64,000 nucleotides of DNA from contig NZ_FOEF01000004.1 of NCBI RefSeq assembly GCF_900110575.1, positions 124,001 through 188,000 of the forward strand, written 5' to 3'. The DNA is from Amycolatopsis saalfeldensis (GTDB taxonomy: Bacteria; Actinomycetota; Actinomycetes; Mycobacteriales; Pseudonocardiaceae). Of the stretch, positions 15,713 to 29,918 are shown piece after piece; the stretch's first letter is position 1, and each line of letters opens with the position of its first letter. Made by a program: the position numbers and the translations under genes. The notes beneath the pieces are model-generated. The model ran no database searches, was not told the origin of the DNA, and saw only the letters and a program-made list of their open reading frames with translations.

Positions 15713-16755
15713 ACGTGGACATCGCCGCGCTGCGCGCGATCGAACGGGACAAGGACATCCCCTTCGACACGGTGATCGAGGCCATCGAGACGGCCCTGCT
15801 CACCGCGTACAAGCACACCGAGGGCCATCAGGCGCACGCCCGCATCGACATCGACCGCAAGACCGGCCTCGTCCGCGTCCTCGCGCACACCCTCACCCCC
15901 GAGGGCGAGGTCGACGAGGAGTGGGACGACACCCCCGAGGGCTTCGGCCGGATCGCCGCCACCACCGCGCGCCAGGTCATCCTGCAGCGGCTGCGCGACG
16001 CCGAGCACGAGAAGACCTTCGGCGAGTTCTCCGCCAAGGAGGGCGAGATCATCGCCGGCGTGGTGCAGCGGGACGCGCGCGCCAACGCCCGCGGCATGGT
16101 CGTGATCCAGGTCGGCGACACCGAGGGCGTGCTGCCCTCGGCCGAGCAGGTCGCGGGGGAGTCCTACGAGCACGGCACCCGGATCAAGGCGTACGTGGTC
16201 GGCGTTTCGCGCAGCAACCGCGGGCCGCAGATCATGCTTTCGCGCAGCCACCCGAACCTCGTGCGCAAGCTGTTCGCCCTCGAGGTCCCGGAAATCGCCG
16301 ACGGCGCCGTCGAAATCGCCGCGCTGGCGCGCGAACCGGGGCACCGCAGCAAGATCGCGGTCCGGTCCACCATCGCCGGGGTGAACGCCAAGGGCGCCTG
16401 CATCGGCCCGATGGGCGCGCGCGTGCGCAACGTGATGAGCGAGCTGGCCGGCGAGAAGATCGACATCATCGACTACTCCGAGGATCCGGCCCGCTTCGTC
16501 GGGAATGCGCTGTCGCCCGCGAAGGTTGTCTCCGTACGTGTCGTGGACGAGCGGGCGAAGACGGCGCGGGTCGTGGTGCCCGATTTCCAGCTTTCGCTCG
16601 CGATCGGCAAGGAAGGGCAGAACGCCCGCCTCGCCGCCCGCCTCACCGGCTGGCGGATCGACATCCGCAGCGACTCGGCGCCCGCCGAGGGCGAGGGTGA
16701 TCAAGACCACGCCGGGCAGGCGCGGCCCGCCGCGACAACCGGTTCGGCTGAGTGA
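15709..16755 (+). CDS. nusA: Transcription termination/antitermination factor NusA
   Basis: 348 residues, the short actinobacterial form without the C-terminal acidic repeats of E. coli NusA. The order is an N-terminal RNA-polymerase-binding domain (to about 110), an S1 domain ([27 protein letters not shown] region), and KH1 and KH2 with [20 protein letters not shown] and [18 protein letters not shown]. It binds RNA polymerase and nascent RNA to control pausing and termination. The start GTG overlaps rimP, and its own stop overlaps ylxR by GTGA. Confidence 0.97.
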   Translation: MNVDIAALRAIERDKDIPFDTVIEAIETALLTAYKHTEGHQAHARIDIDRKTGLVRVLAHTLTPEGEVDEEWDDTPEGFGRIAATTARQVILQRLRDAEHEKTFGEFSAKEGEIIAGVVQRDARANARGMVVIQVGDTEGVLPSAEQVAGESYEHGTRIKAYVVGVSRSNRGPQIMLSRSHPNLVRKLFALEVPEIADGAVEIAALAREPGHRSKIAVRSTIAGVNAKGACIGPMGARVRNVMSELAGEKIDIIDYSEDPARFVGNALSPAKVVSVRVVDERAKTARVVVPDFQLSLAIGKEGQNARLAARLTGWRIDIRSDSAPAEGEGDQDHAGQARPAATTGSAE

Positions 16756-17165
16756 AGGTCGAAGCGCTAGACTCTGAGATGGTTCAAGGCCCGCGGCGGG
16801 CAGCCGACCCCCAGTGTGACCCGGGTTCCCCGGTACGCACGTGTGTCGGGTGCAAGACGCGGGCCGTGATCGGCGAGCTGCTGCGAGTGGTCGCGGTGGA
16901 CGGGCGGCTGGTCGTCGACGAACGTCGGCGGCTGCCGGGCCGGGGAGCGTGGTTGCACCCCGGGCCGGGCTGTCTGGCCAAGGCCGAGCGGCGGCGGGCG
17001 TTCCCCCGGGCACTCAAAGCCCAGGGAGTACTCGACGCGGCGGGGCTGCACCACCACCCGGCGCTGACCGCTCTCACAGCGCGAACCGCGGAGACCGGAA
17101 CCGGGACGTACCCGGAACCGACAGGAATCAAGGAAGCAGGTCGACCCGTCATGAGTCAGCCGTGA
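16752..17165 (+). CDS. ylxR: YlxR (DUF448) family RNA-binding protein
   Basis: 137 residues from the GTG that overlaps the nusA stop; an ATG at 16779 is an alternative start. The signature [11 protein letters not shown] is followed by the strands [14 protein letters not shown] and the motif [12 protein letters not shown], all typical of YlxR. This small protein sits between nusA and infB in many bacteria and is thought to bind RNA or modulate RNase P. The C-terminal 30 residues are Thr/Pro-rich and non-conserved. Confidence 0.92.
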   Translation: MKVEALDSEMVQGPRRAADPQCDPGSPVRTCVGCKTRAVIGELLRVVAVDGRLVVDERRRLPGRGAWLHPGPGCLAKAERRRAFPRALKAQGVLDAAGLHHHPALTALTARTAETGTGTYPEPTGIKEAGRPVMSQP

Positions 17166-17247
17166 AGCTGAAGCCATGAACGCGCGACAATAAGGACGAG
17201 GTCAGCGGGTGTCTTCACCGCCTGGCCTCCCCTAGATGAGGAGAGCT

Positions 17248-20310
<3,063 letters not shown>

Positions 20311-20315
20311 CGGCT

Positions 20316-20355
20316 CCGGGTTCGGGGTGCGGTTCGCGCCGCACCCCGGACCCGG
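20316..20355 (+). terminator. Hairpin terminator after infB
   Basis: A 17-bp stem (20316-20332 with 20339-20355, one G-U pair) around a 6-nt loop TTCGCG begins 5 nt after the infB stop. No T-tract follows, as is usual in high-G+C actinobacteria. Confidence 0.72.
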
Positions 20356-20381
20356 CCGGAACGGCACAACATTCACTGCCT

Positions 20382-20675
20382 ATGTACGTCGGCGCCTTGG
20401 AGCTCGACATCCTGCTCGACGACATCCATTCGTTGAAGCAGAAGCGTTCGGTGATCAAGCCGGTGGTGGCGGAGGTGCGCAAGCGCTTCGCCGTGTCAGT
20501 GTCCGAGGCGGGGCATCTCGACCTGCACCGGCGCGCCCTGATCGGGGTGGCCGTCGTCGCCGCGGGTGGCGAACACGTCCGCGACGTGCTCGACTCGTGC
20601 GAGCGGTACGTGGCCTCGCGACCGGAGTTCGTCCTGCTGTCGGCGCACCGCCGGCTGCTGGGCCCGGACGATTAG
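20382..20675 (+). CDS. DUF503 (YlxP-like) family protein
   Basis: 97 residues. DUF503 hallmarks are present: an N-terminal LELDILLDDIHSLKQKRSVIKPVV with the conserved SLKxKR, a central swap-type alpha/beta fold, and the terminal ASRPEFVLLSA region. These proteins lie between infB and rbfA in many Gram-positives and are linked with ribosome maturation by position only. No clear ribosome binding site precedes the ATG. The gene lies 27 nt before rbfA, so the two are likely co-transcribed. Confidence 0.9.
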   Translation: MYVGALELDILLDDIHSLKQKRSVIKPVVAEVRKRFAVSVSEAGHLDLHRRALIGVAVVAAGGEHVRDVLDSCERYVASRPEFVLLSAHRRLLGPDD

Positions 20676-20702
20676 ACAAGCACTGCCAGAAGGGGAAGTT
20701 CC

Positions 20703-21179
20703 ATGGCCGATCCGGCTCGGGCCCGTAAGCTCGCCAAGCGGATCTCGCAGATCGTGGCCTCCGCCATCGAACACGAGGTGAAGGACCCGCGGCTGAACTC
20801 GGTGACGATCACCGACACCAAGATCACCGCGGACCTGCACGATGCCACGGTCTATTACACGGTGCTGGGCGAAAGCCTCGACGCGGAGCCGGACTTCACC
20901 GGTGCCGCGGCGGCGCTCGAGTCCGCGCGCGGGGTGCTGCGCACCAAGGTCGGTCAGGGCACCGGCGTCCGCTACACCCCGACCCTCGCCTTCGTCGCGG
21001 ACAGCATCCCCGACGACGCCCGCCGGATCGAGGAGCTGCTGGCCAAGGCCCGAGAGGCCGACGCCGAGGTGGCCCGCCGCTCGGCTGGCGCGCAGCACGC
21101 CGGCGAGAGCGACCCGTACAAGGCGCCGCGCGTCGACGAAGACGACGAGGACTTCGCGGAAGAGGAGACCCGGGGCTGA
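20703..21179 (+). CDS. rbfA: Ribosome-binding factor A
   Basis: 158 residues starting with ATG after AAGGGGAAG. The KH-like fold is evident: [33 protein letters not shown] at the N-terminus and [25 protein letters not shown] in the second half. It binds the 30S subunit and helps to mature the 16S 5' end, especially in the cold. The C-terminal 35 residues are acidic and disordered, as in other actinobacteria. The next gene begins 4 nt after the stop. Confidence 0.96.
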   Translation: MADPARARKLAKRISQIVASAIEHEVKDPRLNSVTITDTKITADLHDATVYYTVLGESLDAEPDFTGAAAALESARGVLRTKVGQGTGVRYTPTLAFVADSIPDDARRIEELLAKAREADAEVARRSAGAQHAGESDPYKAPRVDEDDEDFAEEETRG

Positions 21180-21183
21180 AGCG

Positions 21184-22017
21184 ATGCGGTGGGGGACCGA
21201 TGTCTCGCGACGCGGCGTGCTGCTCGGCGGCACCGCGGCGCTTGTCGCCGCCTGCTCCGGGCGCGCCGCCCCGGTGGGTGCTCCGGCCCCGCTCAGCCCG
21301 CCCGCCGGCTCGCCGGCGCTGACCCAGCCGGTCACGATCCAGCGGCGGCACTCGGCCGCGCGCGGGCGGGACGTCGACCTGGTGCTGATGGCGCCCGAGG
21401 GCGTGCCCGCCTCGGGCCTGCCGGTCTGCCTGGCGCTGCACGGCCGCGGGGCGAACGCGCGCACGTTCCTCGATCTGGGCGTGCCGCAGATGCTCACGGA
21501 CCTGGTCCACGCGGGCGCGAGGCCGTTCGCCGTCGCGGCCGTGGACGGCGACCACTACTGGGTCGGCAACGGCACCGGTGACGACCCGCAGCGGCTGCTG
21601 ACCGACGAGGTCCCGGGCTGGCTCCAGGCGAGCGACCTGCGCCCGGTGACCGGCGTGCTCGGCATCTCGATGGGCGGGTTCGGCGCGCTGGACCTGGCCC
21701 GCCGCCGCCGTGACCTGACCGCCGTCGCCACCTGCAGCGCCGCGCTCTTCCGCACCTGGTCCGAGGCCAAGGCCCGCGGTGTGTTCGCCGCCGAAGCCCA
21801 GTGGCAGGCCGCCGAACCGCTGGAACACCTCGACGAGCTGCCGCCGGGCACCCTGGGCGTCTGGTGCGGCGCTTCGGACCCGTTCCTGGCCGCGAACCGC
21901 CGCCTGATCGACCGCGCCGGCCCGGTCACCTCGAGCATCACCCCGGGCGCCCACACGGATTCCTATTGGCGCGGCGTCCTTCCCGACGCCCTGCGCTTCG
22001 TCGGCGAACGCCTGTAG
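21184..22017 (+). CDS. Tat/lipoprotein esterase of the alpha/beta-hydrolase superfamily
   Basis: 277 residues. The N-terminus has SRRGVLLGG (twin-arginine-like) and lipobox VAAC with Cys24, so it is likely exported and lipid-anchored. The catalytic body resembles the esterase-D/feruloyl-esterase group: oxyanion segment CLALHGRGANA, nucleophile elbow GISMGGFG, an acidic residue in CGASDPF, and a late His in PGAHTDSYWRG. The natural ester is unknown. It is probably read through from rbfA, although its function looks unrelated. Confidence 0.83.
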   Translation: MRWGTDVSRRGVLLGGTAALVAACSGRAAPVGAPAPLSPPAGSPALTQPVTIQRRHSAARGRDVDLVLMAPEGVPASGLPVCLALHGRGANARTFLDLGVPQMLTDLVHAGARPFAVAAVDGDHYWVGNGTGDDPQRLLTDEVPGWLQASDLRPVTGVLGISMGGFGALDLARRRRDLTAVATCSAALFRTWSEAKARGVFAAEAQWQAAEPLEHLDELPPGTLGVWCGASDPFLAANRRLIDRAGPVTSSITPGAHTDSYWRGVLPDALRFVGERL

Positions 22018-22038
22018 CGTCCATCCACAGTGGACGGA

Positions 22039-22422
22039 TCAGCTGTCGGTCTTCTTGGCGCAGGTGACCGGCTGCCCGGCCGCGGCCGTCGTCTTGGCCA
22101 GTTCCTTGGTCTTGTCCAGCAGGATCCGGCAGGTCAGTGCGACGTCGCCGGACGGGGTGGCGGTCACCTTGGCGTCCTGGCCCGCGCTGACGACGACGTC
22201 CAGCTTCCACGGCAAGCCGAGCGGGCCGGTCAGCTCGTGCTGGGACACGTTGTCCTGGTACCGGTCGACGGACTCGGCGTAGGCCAGCTTCGTCACCGTC
22301 CCGGAGTTCCCGGCGGTCAGCTCGTAGCTGATGGCCCAGGACTTGCCGGTGGGATTCGAGCAGGCGGTGAGGCCGGCGAAAAGCGCGAGGATCGCGGTCG
22401 CGAGAGCCATTCTCTTGATCAC
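22039..22422 (-). CDS. MmpS-like secreted lipoprotein
   Basis: 127 residues from a GTG at 22422 (an ATG 12 nt downstream is also possible). A signal peptide ends in lipobox LTAC. The mature part contains ISYELTAGNSGTVTKLAYAE and LPWKLDVVVSAGQDAKVTA, followed by TCRILLDK and a terminal VTCAKK. This pattern matches the MmpS/transport-accessory domain that partners RND lipid exporters in mycobacteria. No RND gene is nearby, so a different role is possible. Confidence 0.72.
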   Translation of the reverse strand: MIKRMALATAILALFAGLTACSNPTGKSWAISYELTAGNSGTVTKLAYAESVDRYQDNVSQHELTGPLGLPWKLDVVVSAGQDAKVTATPSGDVALTCRILLDKTKELAKTTAAAGQPVTCAKKTDS

Positions 22423-22447
22423 CCGCGGAGCGTACTGCGGCTCGGCT

Positions 22448-23329
22448 TCACGCGCTGCGCGTGCGAAGGGCGTCGAGGACCACGTTGACGGCGGCACGTG
22501 GGGGAGAGCCGCGGCGGACGGCGGCGGTGATCGTGCGGGTGACCGGGACCGTGAGCTCCCGCGTCGTGACGCGGAAGCGCGGGTCCACGGCCAGGCCGGG
22601 CAGCAGCGCGATCGACAGGCCGGCCTCGACGTGCTGCAGCGTCAGCAGGTAGTTGCTGAACCGGCACACCACCCGCGGCTCGAACCCCGACTCGCGGCAC
22701 AGCCGGGTGGCCAGGTTCGCCATGTAGGACTGGGGTTTCTCGAACGCCCAGGACTCGCCCGCGTAGGCGGCGAGGTCCGCCGGCCCCCGCCCGGCCCGCC
22801 CGGGCGGCAGCACCAGCACCACCGGATCGGTGGTCAGCGGCACGAGGTCGACGTCCGGGCCCAGCGGCTGCTCGACGAAGTCGGTGGTGGTGATGATGAT
22901 GTCCGCGTCGCCGGCCCGGAGCGCGGGCAGGCTCTCGTGCGGCTCCAGGTCCAGCAGCTCGACCTGGAGGTGCGGGTGCGCGCCCGCCAGCCGCGTGACG
23001 GCCGGCACCGCCAGGGAGTGCACGGCGCTCTGGAACGCGCCGAGCCGCACCCGTCCCACCGGCTCGTCGCCGAGGCTGCGCAGCTCCGCCTCGACGGTCT
23101 CCATGTGGTCCAGCACCGCCCGCGCGCGGCGGGCCAGCACCAGCCCGGCCGGGGTCAGCCGGACCCGGCGGCCGGTGCGTTCCAGCAGCTGGGTGCGGGT
23201 TTCCGCCTCCAGCACGGCGAGCTGCTGGGACACACTCGACGGGCTCAGGTTCGACGCCTGCGCGACCGCGCGGATGGTGCCGAGCGAGTCGAGCCGGCTG
23301 AGCAGCGACAGCCGCCAGGGGTTCAGCAT
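22448..23329 (-). CDS. LysR family regulator, probable DgdR counterpart
   Basis: 293 residues from the ATG at 23329. The N-terminal winged HTH (LDSLGTIRAVAQASNLSPSSVSQQLAVLEAE) is typical of LysR. The substrate-binding domain follows (VRLGAFQSAVHSLAVPAV...). It is divergent from the dgdA-type gene with 87 nt between starts, the classic LysR arrangement. In Burkholderia the dialkylglycine decarboxylase gene dgdA is also next to a LysR-type regulator, DgdR. The ligand is inferred to be a dialkylglycine such as 2-aminoisobutyrate. Confidence 0.85.
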   Translation of the reverse strand: MLNPWRLSLLSRLDSLGTIRAVAQASNLSPSSVSQQLAVLEAETRTQLLERTGRRVRLTPAGLVLARRARAVLDHMETVEAELRSLGDEPVGRVRLGAFQSAVHSLAVPAVTRLAGAHPHLQVELLDLEPHESLPALRAGDADIIITTTDFVEQPLGPDVDLVPLTTDPVVLVLPPGRAGRGPADLAAYAGESWAFEKPQSYMANLATRLCRESGFEPRVVCRFSNYLLTLQHVEAGLSIALLPGLAVDPRFRVTTRELTVPVTRTITAAVRRGSPPRAAVNVVLDALRTRSA

Positions 23330-23377
23330 CCGCCCATTCTTGTTCGGCGAACCCGAACAGCACAGCCGGAATCGTGA

Positions 23378-25785
<2,408 letters not shown>

Positions 25786-25810
25786 CCCGCAGAGCGTAGC
25801 GTGACGCACT

Positions 25811-26824
25811 GTGACAGCTACTTTGGCGCAGGACATCGAGGCCGCGGTCGCACTGCTGGCCGGGGCCACCGACGTGACCTTGCTCGGGCACGTGCGCCCG
25901 GACGCGGACGCGCTGGGCAGCGCGCTGGCGCTCGGCCGGGTGCTGCAGCAGCGCGGGGCGAGCGTGCGGGTGTCGTTCGGCGAGCCCGACGAGGCGCCGG
26001 AGACGCTGCGCTGGCTCGACGAGGGCGGCCTGCTGACCCGGGCCGACGCGCTGCCGCCGTCGGAGCGGCTGCTGGTCGCGCTGGACACCCCGACGCCCAA
26101 GCGCCTGGGGCGGCTCGCGGCGCGGGTCGACGCCGTCCGCGCGGCCGGCGGTGACGTGCTGGTCGTCGACCACCACGCGACCAACGCCCACTACGGCACC
26201 CATCACGTGGTGGACGAGAGCGCGGAGGCGACCGCGGTGCTCGTCACGCGGATCATCGAGGCGCTGGGCGCGCCGATCGACGAGCCGGTCGCGCGTTGCC
26301 TGTACGCCGGGATCGTCACCGACACCAGCGGCTTCCGGCGCGCCAGCCCCGAAACGCACCGGATCGCCGCGCGGCTGCTGGAGGCGGGCGTCGACCCCGG
26401 CGAGGTGGCCCGGCGGATCGTCGACGATCACCCGTTCGCCTGGCTGCCGATGCTGTCCGCGGTGCTCGCGGAGGCGCGGCTGGAGCCGGATGCCGCGCAG
26501 GGCTTCGGATTCGTGCACGCCGTGGTCCGCTCGGCCGCGGCCGAAACCGTGCGCAGTGAAGAGGTCGAGTCCGTCATCGACGTCGTGCGCGCGACGCGTG
26601 AGGCGGGCGTCGCGGCGGTGCTGAAGGAGGCCGGGCCTTCGCGCTGGATGGTGTCGCTGCGCTCGGCGGGCGGGGTCGACGTGTCGGTGGCCGCCGCGGA
26701 GTTCGGCGGCGGCGGACACCGGATGGCCGCCGGCTGCACGATGGAGGGCACTTCGGACGAGGTGCTGGCGGGGCTCCGCGGGGCACTGGGGCGGGCGCCG
26801 TTGCTGGGGCCTCGGAATGCCTGA
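25811..26824 (+). CDS. nrnA: DHH-family nanoRNase/pAp phosphatase NrnA
   Basis: 337 residues from a GTG start. DHH-domain motifs are in order: HVRPDADALGS, ALDTPTPK and VVDHHATNAHYG, followed by the DHHA1 domain with AAEFGGGGHRMAAGCTME. NrnA degrades 2-5-nt RNA and dephosphorylates pAp using Mn. The position after rbfA and before dinF is the same as in mycobacteria, although here four genes intervene between rbfA and nrnA. A downstream ATG lies inside its last codons, which suggests that a following gene was once coupled. Confidence 0.93.
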   Translation: MTATLAQDIEAAVALLAGATDVTLLGHVRPDADALGSALALGRVLQQRGASVRVSFGEPDEAPETLRWLDEGGLLTRADALPPSERLLVALDTPTPKRLGRLAARVDAVRAAGGDVLVVDHHATNAHYGTHHVVDESAEATAVLVTRIIEALGAPIDEPVARCLYAGIVTDTSGFRRASPETHRIAARLLEAGVDPGEVARRIVDDHPFAWLPMLSAVLAEARLEPDAAQGFGFVHAVVRSAAAETVRSEEVESVIDVVRATREAGVAAVLKEAGPSRWMVSLRSAGGVDVSVAAAEFGGGGHRMAAGCTMEGTSDEVLAGLRGALGRAPLLGPRNA

Positions 26825-26934
26825 GCCGGTCCAGTTCGAGGCCGGCTTCCTGAACGACCCGGTGCGCGCGTACGCACGGCTGCGCGAGGCCGGCCCGGTG
26901 CACCGCGGCTGCGAGCTTGTGATGGTGGGCGGCC
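26817..26934 (+). pseudogene. Cytochrome P450 N-terminal remnant
   Basis: An ATG overlapping the nrnA stop by 8 nt opens about 31 residues (FLNDPVRAYARLREAGPVHR) that look like the start of an actinobacterial P450. Homology then ends abruptly in the 24-nt repeat array. No heme-binding Cys motif, I-helix or other P450 part occurs before dinF at 27395. The former gene is inferred to have been deleted, with the repeats filling its place. Confidence 0.6.
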
Positions 26935-27385
26935 GGAGGCCCGTGCCTCACGGGCGGGCGGAAACCGGTTGCCGCGGCCGAACGGAGATGGGTGGCCGGA
27001 GACCCGCAGCCGTGGGCAGGGGGAAACTGGTGGCCGCGGGTGGTCGAAAGCCCCTGCCCCATGGGTCGGCGGGAACTCGTGACTGTGGTCGGACGGAACC
27101 TCTGGCTGTGGGCGGCCAGCAGCTCGTGGCCGCCAGCGGCGGGAAGCTCGCCCCCGCGGGCGCCTGGAAACCGAGCACTGTGGGTGGCCAGCAGCTCGTG
27201 GCCGCAAGCGCCCAGCAGCCCGTGCCCGCGAGCGGCAGGCAACTCGCGCACCGTGGGTAGCCAGCAACTCGTGACCGCAAGCGCCCGGAAACCCACAGCC
27301 GCGACCAGCCAAACTCCGGGCCGCCGACCGGCCCGCAACTGTGATCCGCAGCGACCCAGCCGAAACTGTCGGTGCCGGTGGTTAC
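26935..27385 (+). repeat. Minisatellite array, about 20 degenerate 24-nt units
   Basis: Units with a core like GGAAACTCGTGGCCGCAAGC recur at a modal spacing of 24 nt (observed spacings mostly 22-27, one 14). Higher-order copies start at 27108, 27180 and 27253, near 72 nt apart, and share a 26-nt block with only a few differences. One frame reads as 8-residue units such as VGGQQLVA. The array fills the space between the P450 remnant and the dinF promoter. No function is claimed. Confidence 0.75.
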
Positions 27386-27388
27386 CCT
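27367..27388 (+). promoter_or_regulatory. RecA-independent DNA-damage-type promoter of dinF
   Basis: TGTCGGTG (27367-27374), exactly 8 nt, then TACCCT (27383-27388) match the mycobacterial RecA-independent damage promoter TGTCRGTG-N8-TANNNT, which is controlled by PafBC. The start site falls at about 27395, the GTG of dinF, so the mRNA would be leaderless. Confidence 0.72.
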
Positions 27389-27394
27389 CCGGAG

Positions 27395-28750
27395 GTGCCC
27401 GAAAAAGCCCCGTTGTCAGAAGCCCCGGAGCCGAGGACCGGCCCCGGCCCCGGTGACCGCATCCCGGCCCGGCGCGTGCTCGGCCTCGCCGTGCCCGCGC
27501 TCGGCGTGCTGGCCGCCGAACCGTTGTATGTCCTCGTCGACACCGCCGTGGTCGGGCACCTCGGCGCGCTGCCGCTGGCCGGGCTCGCGCTCGGCGGGGT
27601 GGTGCTGTCGCAGATCTCCACGCAGCTGACCTTCCTGTCGTACGGCACCACTTCGCGCACCGCGCGGCTGCACGGCGCCGGGCGGCGCTCCGAAGCCGTC
27701 AGCGAGGGGGTGCAGGCCACCTGGCTGGCGATCCTCGTCGGGCTCGTGCTGCTCGTGGCCGGGCAGCTGCTCGCGGGGCCGATCGCCCGCGCGCTGTCGG
27801 GCAGCGACGAGATCGCCGCGGCCGCCGTGTCATGGCTGCGGATCGCGTTGTTCGGGGCACCGCTGATCCTCGTCACCATGGCCGGCAACGGCTGGATGCG
27901 CGGGGTGCAGGACGCGGCCCGGCCGTTGCGTTATGTGCTGGCGGGCAACGGGATCTCGGCCGTGCTGTGCCCACTGCTCGTGTATGTCGCGGATCTCGGG
28001 CTGGAGGGCTCGGCGATCGCGAACGTGGTGGCGCAGGTCGTCTCCGCGTCGATGTTCCTCGTGGCGCTGGCGCGCGAGCGCGTGCCGCTGCGGCCGGACT
28101 TCGGCGTGATGCGCGCGCAGCTCGCGCTCGGCCGCGACCTGGTGCTGCGCAGCCTCGCCTTCCAGGCGTGCTTCGTGTCCGCGGCGGCCGTCGCGGCACG
28201 GACGTCCACCCAGGCGGTCGGGGCGCACCAAGTCGTGCTGCAGCTGTGGACCTTCCTCTCGCTGGTGCTCGATTCCGTCGCGATCGCCGCGCAATCGCTG
28301 GTCGGCGCGGCGCTCGGCGGCGGGGCCGCGCGGCAGGCGCGGGGCGTGGCCACGCAAATCGTCGCGTACGGGCTGATGCTGGGCTGCTTCCTGTGCGTGC
28401 TGTTCGCCGCCCTGTCCACCACGCTGCCGCACGCGTTCACGTCGGATCCCGGGGTGCTCGGCGAGATCCCGCACGCCTGGTGGTTTTTCGTTGCCCTGCA
28501 ACCGATCGCGGGCGTCGTCTTCGCCCTCGACGGGGTACTGCTGGGTGCCGGCGACGCCGCTTTCCTGCGCACCGCGACGCTGGTCAGCGCCGGCGTCGGC
28601 TTCCTGCCGCTGATCTGGCTCTCACTGGCCTTCGGCTGGGGGCTGACCGGCATCTGGGTCGGCCTGTCGCTGTTCATGGTGCTGCGCCTGGCCGCGGTCC
28701 TCTTCCGCTGGCGCTCGGGACAATGGGCGGTGGTGGGCGCCGTGCGCTGA
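27395..28750 (+). CDS. dinF: MATE family efflux transporter, DinF type
   Basis: 451 residues with about twelve membrane segments. MATE features include PALGVLAAEPLYVLVDTAVVGHLG at the N-terminus and the paired half near LVLRSLAFQACFVSAAAVAARTS. It exports cationic or toxic compounds using an ion gradient. In mycobacteria the gene after nrnA is annotated dinF. The GTG at 27395 is chosen: GGAGG abuts it too closely to act as a ribosome binding site, but the damage-type promoter puts the transcript start there. A GTG at 27341 is the alternative. Confidence 0.87.
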   Translation: MPEKAPLSEAPEPRTGPGPGDRIPARRVLGLAVPALGVLAAEPLYVLVDTAVVGHLGALPLAGLALGGVVLSQISTQLTFLSYGTTSRTARLHGAGRRSEAVSEGVQATWLAILVGLVLLVAGQLLAGPIARALSGSDEIAAAAVSWLRIALFGAPLILVTMAGNGWMRGVQDAARPLRYVLAGNGISAVLCPLLVYVADLGLEGSAIANVVAQVVSASMFLVALARERVPLRPDFGVMRAQLALGRDLVLRSLAFQACFVSAAAVAARTSTQAVGAHQVVLQLWTFLSLVLDSVAIAAQSLVGAALGGGAARQARGVATQIVAYGLMLGCFLCVLFAALSTTLPHAFTSDPGVLGEIPHAWWFFVALQPIAGVVFALDGVLLGAGDAAFLRTATLVSAGVGFLPLIWLSLAFGWGLTGIWVGLSLFMVLRLAAVLFRWRSGQWAVVGAVR

Positions 28751-28761
28751 ACCGAAGGCCT

Positions 28762-29871
28762 TCAGGCCGGTTGGAAGAACGCCAGCATCCGCCGGGCGGC
28801 GTCCGGTGCGGTCAGGAGTTCCTGCATGTCCGCGGACATCCGGGCGGCCGCACCGGTGCGGTCGAACATCTCGCGTTCGAAGTCCCGGACGGCGGCGGGA
28901 AAGTCGTCCGGACGCGTGGCCAGCGCGAGGCCGAGCCGAGCCCCGTCGAGCAGGGCCATGTTGGCGCCCTGCCCCACGGGCGGCATCAGGTGCGCGGCGT
29001 CGCCGAGCAGGGTGATGCCCGGTGTCGACGGCCAGGTCAGGCCGATCGGGAGGGTGGTGATCGACCGTGGCCGGACCGTGTCGTCGCAGGCCGCGATCAG
29101 TGCGGTGAACCGGGGATCCCAGCCGGCGAACTCCTCGATCAGCCGTGTCCGCGCGGCGGCCGGGTCGTCGAACGGGATCCCGCTGGTGGCGATCCAGTCC
29201 GCGGTGGTGCGGTAGAAGCTGAGGTAGACGCGGACGCGGCCGTCGCCATTGCGTTGTGCCGAAAGGGATTGCCCGTCGCCGAGCACCCAGTAGTTGCCGC
29301 GCCCCACCATCGCCGCGAGGCCGGGGTGGGTCCGGTCGATGTCGGGAATGCCGAGCTCGACGACGTGCTGGCCGGTGTGCGCCGGGCGGGCGTCGGTGAG
29401 CAGCGCGCGGACCCGGGACTCCGCGCCGTCGGCTCCGACCAGCAGCTCGTACGTCGTGCTGCGCCCGCCGGAAAAGTGCGCCCGCCCGTGGCCGGCGGAT
29501 TCGAAGGTGTGCCCCCAGCGCACCGTGTGCTCGGGCAGCGAATCGAGCAGCAGGCCACGCAGATCGGCGCGGTCGACCTCGGGCCGCGCGGACGGGGCGT
29601 CGTCGGGCGTGTCCTCCCGCAGCAGCAGGGTGCCGTCCGGCTCGAGCAGCCGCATGTCCTGCCCCTCCGGACGGGCGATCGCGTGGAACCGGTCGATCAG
29701 GCCGGCTTCGCGCAGCGCCCGCTGCCCGGAGTGGATGTCGAGCATGCCGCCCTGACCGCGGGCGCCGCGTGACGAATCCCGTTCGTACACCGCGGCGTCG
29801 ATACCGTTCAGGTGCAGCACCCGCGCCAAGGTCAGACCGCCCAGACCGGCTCCGACGATGGCGACGGTCAC
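28762..29871 (-). CDS. FAD-dependent monooxygenase (TetX/PHBH-like)
   Basis: 369 residues from the GTG at 29871. The N-terminal Rossmann motif IVGAGLGGLTLARVL binds FAD; a central LLVGADGAESRVR (DG motif) and the late GDAAHLMPPVGQGANMA complete the group A flavoprotein monooxygenase signature. The segment GARGQGGMLDIHSGQRAL resembles TetX-type enzymes. It may hydroxylate an aromatic compound or an antibiotic; the substrate is unknown. It is convergent with dinF and followed upstream by the Clp-N gene. Confidence 0.85.
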   Translation of the reverse strand: MTVAIVGAGLGGLTLARVLHLNGIDAAVYERDSSRGARGQGGMLDIHSGQRALREAGLIDRFHAIARPEGQDMRLLEPDGTLLLREDTPDDAPSARPEVDRADLRGLLLDSLPEHTVRWGHTFESAGHGRAHFSGGRSTTYELLVGADGAESRVRALLTDARPAHTGQHVVELGIPDIDRTHPGLAAMVGRGNYWVLGDGQSLSAQRNGDGRVRVYLSFYRTTADWIATSGIPFDDPAAARTRLIEEFAGWDPRFTALIAACDDTVRPRSITTLPIGLTWPSTPGITLLGDAAHLMPPVGQGANMALLDGARLGLALATRPDDFPAAVRDFEREMFDRTGAAARMSADMQELLTAPDAARRMLAFFQPA

Positions 29872-29918
29872 GCTCGCGTCCGATCGGTTTTCTTTCCCGC
29901 CAACGGTTTCCGGCCGGT

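Noticed and set aside
20494-20520. TGTCAGTG inside DUF503 as a damage promoter
   Set aside because: No TANNNT at 8 nt and it lies within a coding region.
26817-27260. 147-codon frame as a full gene
   Set aside because: Only the first ~31 residues look like a protein family; the rest is translated 24-nt repeat.
28751-28780. GGCCTTCAGGCC near the monooxygenase stop as a copy of the 61766 repeat
   Set aside because: Only the short core matches, and it codes for the conserved C-terminus of the monooxygenase.
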